Positions 34,500-42,374 of a DNA stretch of 64,000 nt are shown here, one piece after another. A program made the position numbers and the translations under genes. This stretch comes from Streptomyces nymphaeiformis. GTDB lineage: Bacteria; Actinomycetota; Actinomycetes; Streptomycetales; Streptomycetaceae. The notes beneath the pieces were generated by a model. It was not told the origin of the DNA, made no database searches, and worked only from the letters and a program-made list of their open reading frames with translations. Location: NCBI RefSeq assembly GCF_014203895.1, contig NZ_JACHJY010000008.1, positions 248,001 to 312,000 on the forward strand. The letters run 5' to 3'. Each line of letters begins with the position of its first letter. Position 1 is the stretch's first letter.

Positions 34500-35227
34500 C
34501 CGCCGTACGGGTTCGCGGACTGCGGCGGGCCTTCGGCGACCGCGCCGTCATCGACGGCCTCGACCTCACCATCGGACGCGGCGAGTTCGTCGCCCTCCTC
34601 GGTGCCAGCGGCAGCGGCAAGACCACCCTGCTGCGCATCCTCGGCGCCCTCGACGGAGCCGACGGGGGAGAGGCACTCGTCCCCGCCGCCCGCACCATCG
34701 TCTTCCAGGAGCCCCGGCTCGTCCCCTCCAAGAAGGTCCTCGCCAACGTCACCGTGGGGCTGCCGCGCGGCGCCGGGACCCGGGCGACCGGTCTGCGGGC
34801 GCTCGCCGAGGTCGGGCTGGAACGGCACGCCGACGCCTGGCCGGCCACCCTCTCCGGCGGCGAGGCCCAGCGGGTCGCCCTCGCCAGGGCGCTGGTCCGC
34901 GAGCCGGAACTCCTGCTGCTCGACGAGCCGTTCGCCGCCCTCGACGCGCTGACCCGGCTCCGCATGCAGGACCTGGTCGGCGAGCTGCGCCGGATCCACC
35001 GGCCGGCGGTCCTGCTCGTCACCCACGACGTCGACGAGGCCGTGCGCCTCGCCGACCGGGTCGCCGTACTGCGCGACGGCCGGCTCGTCACCGACGAGCC
35101 CGTGGCCGTTCTCCGCCCGCGCGACCCCGGCGACCCGGCCTTCGTGGCCCTCCGCCGCCGCCTCCTCGCGGACCTCGGCGTCCACACACCCCAGGAAACC
35201 ACCCCTCTCGAAGGAGTCTCCGCATGA
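34496..35227 (+). CDS. ABC transporter ATP-binding protein (SsuB type)
   Basis: The 243-residue protein has Walker A GASGSGKT (residues 36-43), Q-loop VFQEPRLVP, signature LSGGEAQR, Walker B LLLLDEP and H-loop VTHDVDEA. It is of SsuB/TauB size and powers uptake with the preceding permease. ATGA overlaps with both neighbours show tight coupling. Confidence 0.94.
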   Translation: MTAVRVRGLRRAFGDRAVIDGLDLTIGRGEFVALLGASGSGKTTLLRILGALDGADGGEALVPAARTIVFQEPRLVPSKKVLANVTVGLPRGAGTRATGLRALAEVGLERHADAWPATLSGGEAQRVALARALVREPELLLLDEPFAALDALTRLRMQDLVGELRRIHRPAVLLVTHDVDEAVRLADRVAVLRDGRLVTDEPVAVLRPRDPGDPAFVALRRRLLADLGVHTPQETTPLEGVSA

Positions 35228-36087
35228 CCGTCGTCATCGGTGTCCACCGCAGCAACCCCTCCCTCTACCACCTCTCCCGCCTCGGCTACGCGGAGGAGGA
35301 GCTCGCCGCCCTCGGCGAGACCGTGACCTGGCACCCGTACACCGACGGGGTCCGCACCGGCGCCCATCTCGCCGACGGCACCATCGACTTCGGCGGCACC
35401 GGCTCCACCCCGCCGGTCACCGCGCAGGCCGCCGGCCACGACATCGTCTACACCGCCGTCTCGGCGCCCCGCCCCGACCACGGCGCCCTCCTGGTCCCCG
35501 AGGACAGTCCGGTCCGGACCGTCGCCGACCTCAAGGGCGGCACCGTCCACCTCGCCGTCGGCTCCTGGCAGACCCACCTCGTCGCCAAGGCCCTCGACGA
35601 CGCCGGCCTCTCGTACGCCACCGACATCACCCCCGTCCGCGGAGACTCCGGCAGCGAGGCGAAGCTCCGCGCCGGGGAGATCACCGCCTGGGTCGCGCAG
35701 GGCGCCGAACTCGCCGCCGCCCGTCGCACCGGCGGACTGCGCACCCTGATCCGTACCGGCGACGTCATCAGCGACCGGTCCGTCTTCTTCACCCGGCGCG
35801 ACCTGGCCGAGCAGCGGCCCGAGCTCGTCGAGGCGCTCACCCGCGCGCTGCGGCGGGCCGACGACTGGGCCGCCGCGCACCCGCGAGAGGCCGCCGAGAT
35901 CGCCGCCGCCGACCAGGGCGGCACCGTCGAGGACTGGGAGACCGCCCTGAAGGCCCTGCCCTGGACCATCGAGGAGGTCACCGAGGAGTTCATCGCCGAG
36001 CAGCAGACGGCGGCGGACATCTTCCACCGCACCGGATTCGTCGACCGCGCGGTCACCGTCGCCGACGCGCTGCCCCGGAAGGCCTGA
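35224..36087 (+). CDS. SsuA-like binding-protein-fold polypeptide without export signal
   Basis: The 287-residue protein resembles SsuA/NMT1 binding proteins (TIDFGGTGSTPPVTAQAAGHDIVYTA-type core, ADLKGGTVHLAVGSWQTHLVAKAL, LRAGEITAWVAQGAELA). Its ATG overlaps the ATPase stop, and translation starts directly at the first beta strand (TVVIGVHRSNPSL), leaving no room for a signal peptide. It should therefore be cytoplasmic. It may be an enzyme or sensor built on the binding-protein fold, as DszB is, or a binding protein exported another way. Followed by the monooxygenase after four bases. Confidence 0.8.
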   Translation: MTVVIGVHRSNPSLYHLSRLGYAEEELAALGETVTWHPYTDGVRTGAHLADGTIDFGGTGSTPPVTAQAAGHDIVYTAVSAPRPDHGALLVPEDSPVRTVADLKGGTVHLAVGSWQTHLVAKALDDAGLSYATDITPVRGDSGSEAKLRAGEITAWVAQGAELAAARRTGGLRTLIRTGDVISDRSVFFTRRDLAEQRPELVEALTRALRRADDWAAAHPREAAEIAAADQGGTVEDWETALKALPWTIEEVTEEFIAEQQTAADIFHRTGFVDRAVTVADALPRKA

Positions 36088-36091
36088 CCCC

Positions 36092-37174
36092 ATGACGCAC
36101 CAGGCTCCCGAAGTCCTCTGGTACGTGATCCCGCGCGAAGGCGCCTACCCGTGGGAGCCCGAGGGTCGCCGGCCCGTCGACCTCGGCTACCTCACCCAGC
36201 TCGCCGGGACCGTCGAACGCCTCGGCTACAGCGGTGCGCTGCTCGCCACCGACCTCTACGACGTGTGGCCGCTCGGTTCGGCGCTCGCCGCCTCCACCAG
36301 CACCCGCTTCAAACCGCTGCTCGCCGTCCACCCGGGCCTGATCTCGCCCACGCTCCTGGCCAAGATGGCGCTGAGCTTCGACAACCTCTTCGGTGGCCGG
36401 CTCCGCTTCAACGTCGTCAACGGATCGACGAACTCCCTGCGGGAGTACGGCCTGCACGTCGAGCACGACGAGCGGTACGAACTGAGCGCCGAGTACTGGT
36501 CGATCGTCAAGCGGCTCACGGCCGGCGAGGTCTTCGACCACAAGGGGAGGTTCTACGACCTCAAGGGCGCGGGCGCCTCCTTCCGCGACCTGCGCCCGGT
36601 CCAGGCGCCGCACGTCCCGCTCTGGTTCGGCGGTTCCTCAGCACCCGGCATCGAGATGGCGGCCGAGCACGTCGACGTCTACCTCACCTGGGGCGAACCC
36701 CCGCACCTGCTCAAGGAGAAGCTCGACCACGTCCGGGCCCGGGCCGCCGCCCACGGGCGTACGCTGCGGATCGGGCTCCGGCTCCACCTGATCGTCCGGG
36801 ACACCGAGGACGAGGCCTGGGCCGCGGCCGACCGGCTCCTGGACGTCACCAGCGAGGCGACGTACGCCCGGCAGCTCGGCGAGCGCGCGGGCGAGGACGG
36901 CGTCGGCTGGCAGCGCCAGTTCCGCCAGCACGGCGGGAAGGTGCCGGCCCGGGCCCGCGAGCTGGAGACCCACCCGAACCTCTGGCCCGGCATGAGCCTG
37001 TTCCGCCCCGGCCCCGGCACGGCGGTCGTGGGCTCCGCGTCCCAGGTCGTGGAGCGCCTCAAGGAGTACCAGGCCCTGGGGGTGGACACCTTCATCCTGT
37101 CCGGCAATCCGCTTCTGGAGGAGGCGTACCGGGTGGCCGAGACGGTCCTTCCGGCGCTGGGTGTCACCCGTTGA
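36092..37174 (+). CDS. SsuD-like FMNH2-dependent (alkane)sulfonate monooxygenase
   Basis: The 360-residue protein aligns along its length with E. coli SsuD: RPVDLGYL near residue 27, FGGSSAPG, AAEHVDVYLTWGEPP, the active-site GLRLHLI (Arg230, His232), HPNLWPG and VVG near the end. SsuD splits sulfonates into aldehyde and sulfite with reduced FMN and O2. Two SsuD active-site positions differ: the Cys54 region is shortened to ATDLYDVW, and the Tyr of SGYPHLEEAY is Asn here (SGNPLLEEAY). A different substrate is likely. No flavin reductase gene is adjacent. Confidence 0.88.
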   Translation: MTHQAPEVLWYVIPREGAYPWEPEGRRPVDLGYLTQLAGTVERLGYSGALLATDLYDVWPLGSALAASTSTRFKPLLAVHPGLISPTLLAKMALSFDNLFGGRLRFNVVNGSTNSLREYGLHVEHDERYELSAEYWSIVKRLTAGEVFDHKGRFYDLKGAGASFRDLRPVQAPHVPLWFGGSSAPGIEMAAEHVDVYLTWGEPPHLLKEKLDHVRARAAAHGRTLRIGLRLHLIVRDTEDEAWAAADRLLDVTSEATYARQLGERAGEDGVGWQRQFRQHGGKVPARARELETHPNLWPGMSLFRPGPGTAVVGSASQVVERLKEYQALGVDTFILSGNPLLEEAYRVAETVLPALGVTR

Positions 37175-37355
37175 GGCCGAACAGGCCCCACTCCGTGAAC
37201 GGCTCGACCTGGACGTGGATCCTGCCTCCTCGGCCGACGGCCCGCCGGCGGCCGAGGGGAGTGCCGTCGGGCAAGGTGAGCAGGCTGGTGTCCCCCGCCT
37301 CGACGGAGGTCCCGGCGAGGGCCGGCCGCGCGGCGAACGGTTTCGGCGCGCCGCA
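37164..37355 (-). pseudogene. Coding-like remnant without a start codon
   Basis: On the minus strand about 62 codons ending at TGA 37164-37166 have G or C at nearly every third position and read like a real protein end (GTSVEAGDTSLLTLPDG, GGRIHVQVEPFTEWGLFGLNG). No ATG or GTG occurs in frame, and coding character fades around 37355. It overlaps the monooxygenase end by three bases. It may be the 3' remnant of a gene truncated on this side or a gene with a frameshifted start. Family not recognised. Confidence 0.4.
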
Positions 37356-37405
37356 TTGATCGAACGTTGATGGCCTGTTTACGACCCCTGGGCAGTGTGT
37401 ACGGC

Positions 37406-37663
37406 ATGCAGACCTACACGAGCGTACTCACCGCACCGGAGCCCGACATGACCTGGCGCGAGAACGCCCTGTGCGCCCAGGCCGGACCGGAGTTCTTCTT
37501 CCCGGCCCCCGGTTCGTCGACGCGCGAGGCGAAGCAGCTGTGCGGGGCGTGCGAGGGGCGCCTCGCGTGCCTGGAGTACGCCCTGGCCCACGACGAGCGG
37601 TTCGGGGTGTGGGGCGGCCTCTCCGAGAAGGAGCGCGGGCGGCTCAAGCGGCAGAGCCGCTGA
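37406..37663 (+). CDS. WhiB-family iron-sulfur regulator
   Basis: The 85-residue protein has the four WhiB cysteines (ALCAQ; then CGAC and C in RLACLEYAL), which hold a 4Fe-4S cluster, and the turn motif GVWGGLSEKER followed by basic KRQSR. WhiB-like proteins bind sigma factor region 4 and redirect transcription in response to redox or developmental signals. ATG 37406 is preferred over 37367 because the extra residues are not family-like. Which whiB paralogue this is cannot be decided. Confidence 0.9.
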   Translation: MQTYTSVLTAPEPDMTWRENALCAQAGPEFFFPAPGSSTREAKQLCGACEGRLACLEYALAHDERFGVWGGLSEKERGRLKRQSR

Positions 37664-37689
37664 ACCGCCCGGCCGCCCCGGCGGACGGC

Positions 37690-38664
37690 TCAGCCGGCCG
37701 CGCGCGCGGCCATCCGGGCCTTGCGGGCCGCGAGCTTCTCGTCGAACTTGCTCGCCTCGCTGTCGAGGCCGTTCATGTAGAGCCCCAGCTCCTCCTGGGC
37801 GCGCAGGCCGTCCGGGCCGAGGCCCTCGATCTGGAGGACCTTGAGGAAGCGCAGGACGGGCTGGAGGACGTCGTCGTGGTGGATGCGCATGTTGTAGATC
37901 TCGCCGATCGCCATCTGCGCGGCCGCCCGCTCGAAGCCCGGCATGCCGTGACCGGGCATCCGGAAGTTGACGACGACGTCCCGCACGGCCTGCATGGTCA
38001 GGTCGGGGGCGAGCTCGAAGGCCGCGCCCAGCAGGTTGCGGTAGAAGACCATGTGCAGGTTCTCGTCGAGCGCGATGCGGCCGAGCATCCGGTCGCAGAC
38101 CGGGTCGCCGGACTGGTGGCCGGTGTTGCGGTGCGAGATGCGGGTGGCGAGCTCCTGGAAGGCCACGTACGCGACGGAGTGCAGCATCGAGTGCCGGTTG
38201 TCGGACTCGAAGCCCTCGCTCATGTGTGCCATCCGGAACTGCTCCAGCTTGTCCGGGTCGACGGCGCGCGAGGCGAGCAGGTAGTCGCGCATCACGATGC
38301 CGTGCCGGCCCTCCTCGGCGGTCCAGCGGTGCACCCAGGTGCCCCAGGCGCCGTCGCGGCCGAAGAGGCTGGCGATCTCGTGGTGGTAGCTCGGGAGGTT
38401 GTCCTCGGTGAGCAGGTTGACGACGAGGGCGATCTTGCCGATGTCGGTGACCTTGGACTGCGACGGCTCCCAGGCCTCGCCGTCCTCGAAGAAGCCGGGG
38501 AAGTTCCGGCCGTCGGACCAGGGCACGTACTCGTGCGGCATCCAGTCCTTGGTGACCTTCAGGTGCCGGTTGAGCTCTTTCTCCACGACCTCTTCCAGCG
38601 CGTAGAGGAGCCGTGCGTCGGTCCACCCTGCCGAGCTGCCGAGGGAAGGAGAGGTGAGCGTCAC
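37690..38664 (-). CDS. Acyl-ACP (stearoyl-ACP) desaturase, di-iron
   Basis: The 324-residue protein matches soluble plant-type acyl-ACP desaturases (DesA family of actinobacteria). Di-iron ligand regions are seen as TEDNLPSYHH, WTAEEGRHG and ALDENLHMVFYRN. It introduces a double bond into acyl-ACP using ferredoxin and O2 and adjusts membrane fluidity. It stands alone. An operator-like inverted repeat lies 38 bases upstream of its ATG. Confidence 0.93.
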   Translation of the reverse strand: MTLTSPSLGSSAGWTDARLLYALEEVVEKELNRHLKVTKDWMPHEYVPWSDGRNFPGFFEDGEAWEPSQSKVTDIGKIALVVNLLTEDNLPSYHHEIASLFGRDGAWGTWVHRWTAEEGRHGIVMRDYLLASRAVDPDKLEQFRMAHMSEGFESDNRHSMLHSVAYVAFQELATRISHRNTGHQSGDPVCDRMLGRIALDENLHMVFYRNLLGAAFELAPDLTMQAVRDVVVNFRMPGHGMPGFERAAAQMAIGEIYNMRIHHDDVLQPVLRFLKVLQIEGLGPDGLRAQEELGLYMNGLDSEASKFDEKLAARKARMAARAAG

Positions 38665-38701
38665 GGGGAACTCCTGGGGACGGAGAAGGGCATACGGGCA
38701 T

Positions 38702-38736
38702 ACCTACGGATTCGTAGGTTACGAGACCGTAGGTTA
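38702..38736. promoter_or_regulatory. CGTAGGTTA repeats upstream of the desaturase
   Basis: ACCTACG-GATT-CGTAGGT (38702-38719) is an inverted repeat, and CGTAGGTTA recurs 15 bases on (38713-38721 and 38728-38736). The AT content is high for this genome. A TetR-like lipid regulator could bind here; none is adjacent. The rest of the 247-base gap to the DUF397 gene shows nothing further. Confidence 0.55.
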
Positions 38737-38911
38737 AGCCTCCGTAAGGCGTCGGCCAAGCCCGTCCCGGCGATGTCCGATTACGTTCCGTTATGCGCGC
38801 AGCTCCGGCGGGGTGCCGGAGACGCAGGTCACGTCCTTTTCGGCGTCCGCCGGTCATGCGGCCGACTACGCAGCGCAGATGCCCGGCGGCGCGGAGCGAG
38901 TGGTCGGCCCC

Positions 38912-39139
38912 TCACAGCAGGTGGTCGGCCGCCCCGGCCTTCACGGCCGAGATGAGCGCCCGCAGCGCCTCCACGGAGTCGGTGACGTACTCGCCGGGGG
39001 AGAGCGTCGAGCCGATGTAGGCGCGGCCGGAGTCGTCGAGACCGAAGCGGAAGCAGTTGGCGCCCTCGCTGCAGAAGGCCTCGTCCCAGTCGATCGCGGC
39101 GGCGGACGGGGCGGTGGGGGCGGCGGTCGTGACGTTCAT
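38912..39139 (-). CDS. DUF397 protein (second module)
   Basis: The 75-residue protein has a DUF397-type layout: SEGANCFRFGLDDSGRAYIGST and a C-terminal LRALISAVKAGAADHLL helix. It follows the XRE gene by 15 bases. It lacks the WxKPWSG start of the first module's protein, so the two are distant paralogues. Confidence 0.85.
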   Translation of the reverse strand: MNVTTAAPTAPSAAAIDWDEAFCSEGANCFRFGLDDSGRAYIGSTLSPGEYVTDSVEALRALISAVKAGAADHLL

Positions 39140-39154
39140 GGTGTGGGGGGTCCT

Positions 39155-40006
39155 TCACAGATCCTGGGATATGGCGCGGACGAACGCGCGTGATTCGGTC
39201 GTGGACAGGGCGAGCCCGCGCAGCCGGTCCAGCAGGCCGCGGTACCGACGCAGTTGCATGTCGGTGTCGAGCAGGAGCGAGCCGTGGGAGGAGTCGAGCT
39301 GCACGGTGTCGAGCTGCGGCACCGCTGCGGACACATAGGTGAACGACTGGCCCGCCCCGGGGAAACCCCCCGCGGCGAACGGGATGACGCGTACGGAGAC
39401 GGTGTCGCGCTCGGTGTGGGCCAGGATGTGCTCCAGCTGCGCCCGCGCGACCTTCGCTCCGCCGAACTGCATGCGCAGCGCCGCCTCGTGGATCACGGCC
39501 TCGTACCGTACCGGCCGGTCGCCCTCCAGGATCTGTCGGCGGCGCAGCCGCAGGGCGAGCCGGGCCTCCAGGTCGGGTCCCGGCAGTGGGGGGACCGCGG
39601 TGTCGAAGACCGCCCGGGCGTGCTCCTCGGTCTGCAGGAGGCCCGGGATGTGGGTGGTGACGGAGGTCTCCAACTGCGAGGCGTGGAACTCCAGTTCGGC
39701 GAGGTCGAGGAGGGCGGGCGGGAGCAGTCCGCGGTGCTCCTCCCACCAGCCCCGGTCCCGTTCCCGGGCCATGCCGGCGAGGAGGTCGACGAGCCCCGTG
39801 TCCGGGCAGCCGTAGTTGAAGGCGAGGGTGCGGACGCGCTCGGGGCTGATCCCGAAGCGGCCCGACTCGATGTTGGGGATGCGGGTGCGGTCGACGCCCA
39901 GGAGGGCGGCGGCCTGCTGGGCCGACATCCCCGACTGTTCGCGCAGTCTGCGCAGTTCGCTCCCGAGGCGCTGCTGCCGCGCGGTCGGGCTGCTCCTGGG
40001 TGGCAC
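39155..40006 (-). CDS. XRE-family regulator with DUF5753 domain (second module)
   Basis: The 283-residue protein has an XRE helix-turn-helix (LGSELRRLREQSGMSAQQAAALLGVDRTRIPNIE order) and a DUF5753 domain (HIPGLLQTEEHARAVF, YEAVIHEAALRM, FTYVSAAVPQLDTVQLDSSHG). GTG 40006 is chosen because family similarity starts at VPPRSSPTARQQRLG. Gene order mirrors the 17-kb module: ATPase on the other strand, XRE, then DUF397. Confidence 0.9.
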   Translation of the reverse strand: MPPRSSPTARQQRLGSELRRLREQSGMSAQQAAALLGVDRTRIPNIESGRFGISPERVRTLAFNYGCPDTGLVDLLAGMARERDRGWWEEHRGLLPPALLDLAELEFHASQLETSVTTHIPGLLQTEEHARAVFDTAVPPLPGPDLEARLALRLRRRQILEGDRPVRYEAVIHEAALRMQFGGAKVARAQLEHILAHTERDTVSVRVIPFAAGGFPGAGQSFTYVSAAVPQLDTVQLDSSHGSLLLDTDMQLRRYRGLLDRLRGLALSTTESRAFVRAISQDL

Positions 40007-40108
40007 GCTCCGTATCCCTTCGCTCTGTGACGGCGCGGCCCGCGATGGGCCGTCGATATGGCCGGAATGACGCGAGTGCCCGCAAGGTGTAGCACTGTGC
40101 TCCGGTCG

Positions 40109-40129
40109 TGCGCTACGGTCGGTAGCGCA
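40109..40129. promoter_or_regulatory. Operator-like palindrome of the second XRE module
   Basis: TGCGCTAC (40109-40116), GGTCG, GTAGCGCA (40122-40129) is an inverted repeat with 8-base arms in the divergent gap between the XRE and ATPase-like genes. The sequence differs from the palindrome of the first module, which would keep the two regulators separate. Confidence 0.5.
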
Positions 40130-40184
40130 AGTCTCACACGGGGCTACCGAGCTCGTGTGCAGGACCCCCCATGCACCAGGAAAT

Positions 40185-40658
40185 GTGAGCAAACCGATGA
40201 AGGGCGCCCTGCGTTGCCTCCCGACCGCCGCCGCGGCCGGGCCCGTACCTCCCGCCACGGAGAACCTCAGCTACTCGATGCTGCTCCCCGGCGGCGCCTA
40301 CTGCGCGGGACACGCGCGCGAGGCGGTCCACTCGCTCCTCACCCGGCACGGCCTCTCCGACCTCTGCGAGACCGCCGTCCTCGCGGCCTCCGAACTCGTC
40401 TCGGCCGCCTACCGGTTCACCCCCGACCGGGAGATGATGCTGCGCGTCCGCTGGCAGTTCGAGGCGCTGCGGATCGTCCTCTACGACCAGCACCCGGCCC
40501 ATGCCGCACCCCGCGCGGCCGAGGAATGCCGTGACCGCCGCAGCCGCAGCATGTGGCTGCTGGCCGCGGCGGTCGACGCGCACGGCGGGGACTGGGGACT
40601 CGCCCCCGTGCTCACCCCCGGAGGGGGCACCAAGTCCTGGGCGTTACTCCACCGCTAG
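40185..40658 (+). CDS. Degenerate anti-sigma-like ATPase carrying a TTA codon
   Basis: The 157-residue protein occupies the ATPase position of an XRE/DUF397 module and keeps the fold (AASELVSAAYRFTP, LRVRWQFEALRIVLYD). The N-box Asn is replaced (SELVSAA instead of SELVTNA) and the DxGxG box is lost (YDQHPA), so ATP binding is doubtful. A TTA leucine codon occurs at 40644-40646, five codons before the stop, making it a bldA target. Start uncertain: GTG 40185 behind AGGAAAT, or ATG 40197. Confidence 0.75.
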   Translation: MSKPMKGALRCLPTAAAAGPVPPATENLSYSMLLPGGAYCAGHAREAVHSLLTRHGLSDLCETAVLAASELVSAAYRFTPDREMMLRVRWQFEALRIVLYDQHPAHAAPRAAEECRDRRSRSMWLLAAAVDAHGGDWGLAPVLTPGGGTKSWALLHR

Positions 40659-42331
40659 GACCCGTCCGTCAGGACCCGTCCTGAGGATCGCGCCGGGCTC
40701 GGGGCCGTCCCCCTGACCTCCTCCGCCGTCGTGGGCCGCAGCTCCCCGTCGAGCAGCACCCAGCGGGTGATCCCCAGCGACTCCAGGAAGGCCACGTCGT
40801 GGCTCGCCACGATCAGCGCCCCCTCGTAGGCGTCGAGGGCCGCCGTCAGCTTCCGCACCGACGCCATGTCCAGGTTGTTCGTCGGCTCGTCCAGCATCAG
40901 CAGCTGCGGAGCCGGCTCCGCGAGGAGCAGCGCCGCGAGCGTCGCCCGGAACCGCTCCCCGCCCGACAGGGTGCCGACCGGCTGATCGGCCCGCGCCCCA
41001 CGGAACAGGAACCGCGCGAGCCGGGCCCTGATCGCGTTCGCCGTCGCCTCGGGGGCGAAGCGGGCCACGTTCTCCACCACGCTCAGCCCGTCGTCGAGCA
41101 CGTCGAGCCGCTGCGGCAGGAAGCGCAGCGGCACCCGTGCCTCCGTCTCGCCCGCCAGCGGCTCCAGCTCCCCGGCGATGGTCCGCAGCAGCGTCGTCTT
41201 CCCGGCGCCGTTCCGCCCGACCAGGGCGATCCGCTCCGGACCGCGCAGCTCGAACGCGCCGTCGACCCGCGCCCCGTAGCGCAGCTCCAGGTCCCGCAGG
41301 TGCAGGACCTCGCGGCCCGGCGGCACCGAGGTGCGCGGCAGCTCGACGCGGATCTCGTCGTCGTCCCGTACCGCCTCCACGGCCGCGTCGAGCCGCTCCC
41401 GTGCCTCCGAGAGGCGCTCCATGTGCAGCGTCTTCTGCTTGCCGGCCGTGACCTGCGCGTCCCTCTTGTTGCTGTTGGCCACGAGCTTCGACGCGACCTT
41501 GTTCTCGAAGCTCTTCTGCCCGTACCGCCGCCGGCGCGCCGACTTCGTCTGGGCGTCGGAGAGTTCGCGCTTCTGGCGCTGCACGTCGGCCTCGGCGACC
41601 CGCACCATCCGCTCCGCGGCCTCCTGTTCGGCGGCGAGCGCCGACTCGTACGCGGACCAGTTGCCGCCGTACCAGGTGACCTCGCCGTCGCGCAGGTCGG
41701 CGATCTGGTCGACCCGCTCCAGGAGTTCCCGGTCGTGGCTGACCACGACCAGGACCCCGGACCACTTCTCCACCGCCTCGTACAGCCGGGCACGGGCGTG
41801 CAGGTCCAGGTTGTTGGTGGGCTCGTCGAGCAGCAGCACGTCGGGCCGGGCGAGCAGCAGCGCGGCGAGGCGCAGCAGCACGGACTCGCCGCCCGAGATC
41901 TCGCCCACGGTCCGGTCCAGGCCGACGTGGTCGAGCCCGAGCTGGTCGAGGACGGCCCGGGCCCGCTCCTCCACGTCCCAGTCGTCGCCGATCGCGGTGA
42001 AGTGCTCCTCCGCGGGGTCGCCCGCCTCGATGGCGTGCAGGGCGGCCCGCCGGCCGGCGATGCCGAGGATCTCGTCCACCCGCCGCGAGGTGTCCAGGAC
42101 CAGGTTCTGCGGGAGGTACCCGAGCTCACCGGTGACCTTGACCGCGCCCTCCTGCGGGGTCAGTTCGCCCGCGAGCAGCTTCAGGAGCGTGGACTTGCCG
42201 GAGCCGTTGAGCCCGACGAGTCCGGTACGGCCGGGACCGACCGAGAGCCGGAAGCCGTCGAGGACGGTGGTGCCGTCCGGCCAGGAGAAGGAGAGGGCGG
42301 AGCAGGTGATGAAGGTGGGGTGATGTGCCAT
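40655..42331 (-). CDS. ABC-F family ribosome-associated ATPase
   Basis: The 558-residue protein has two ATPase domains in one chain without membrane segments: Walker A GLNGSGKS and GRNGAGKT, signatures ISGGES and LSGGERFR, and two LLLDEPTNNLD/LMLDEPTNNLD Walker B blocks. The linker (about residues 225-320) is charged and helical with KSARRRRYGQKSFENK. ABC-F proteins bind the ribosomal E site and rescue stalled or antibiotic-bound ribosomes. Drug resistance is possible but cannot be assigned. ATG 42331; a long structured leader precedes it. Confidence 0.9.
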   Translation of the reverse strand: MAHHPTFITCSALSFSWPDGTTVLDGFRLSVGPGRTGLVGLNGSGKSTLLKLLAGELTPQEGAVKVTGELGYLPQNLVLDTSRRVDEILGIAGRRAALHAIEAGDPAEEHFTAIGDDWDVEERARAVLDQLGLDHVGLDRTVGEISGGESVLLRLAALLLARPDVLLLDEPTNNLDLHARARLYEAVEKWSGVLVVVSHDRELLERVDQIADLRDGEVTWYGGNWSAYESALAAEQEAAERMVRVAEADVQRQKRELSDAQTKSARRRRYGQKSFENKVASKLVANSNKRDAQVTAGKQKTLHMERLSEARERLDAAVEAVRDDDEIRVELPRTSVPPGREVLHLRDLELRYGARVDGAFELRGPERIALVGRNGAGKTTLLRTIAGELEPLAGETEARVPLRFLPQRLDVLDDGLSVVENVARFAPEATANAIRARLARFLFRGARADQPVGTLSGGERFRATLAALLLAEPAPQLLMLDEPTNNLDMASVRKLTAALDAYEGALIVASHDVAFLESLGITRWVLLDGELRPTTAEEVRGTAPSPARSSGRVLTDGS

Positions 42332-42374
42332 GCAGGCCTCCGGGTCGCGCGAGCGTGAAAAGGGAGCAACGCGG

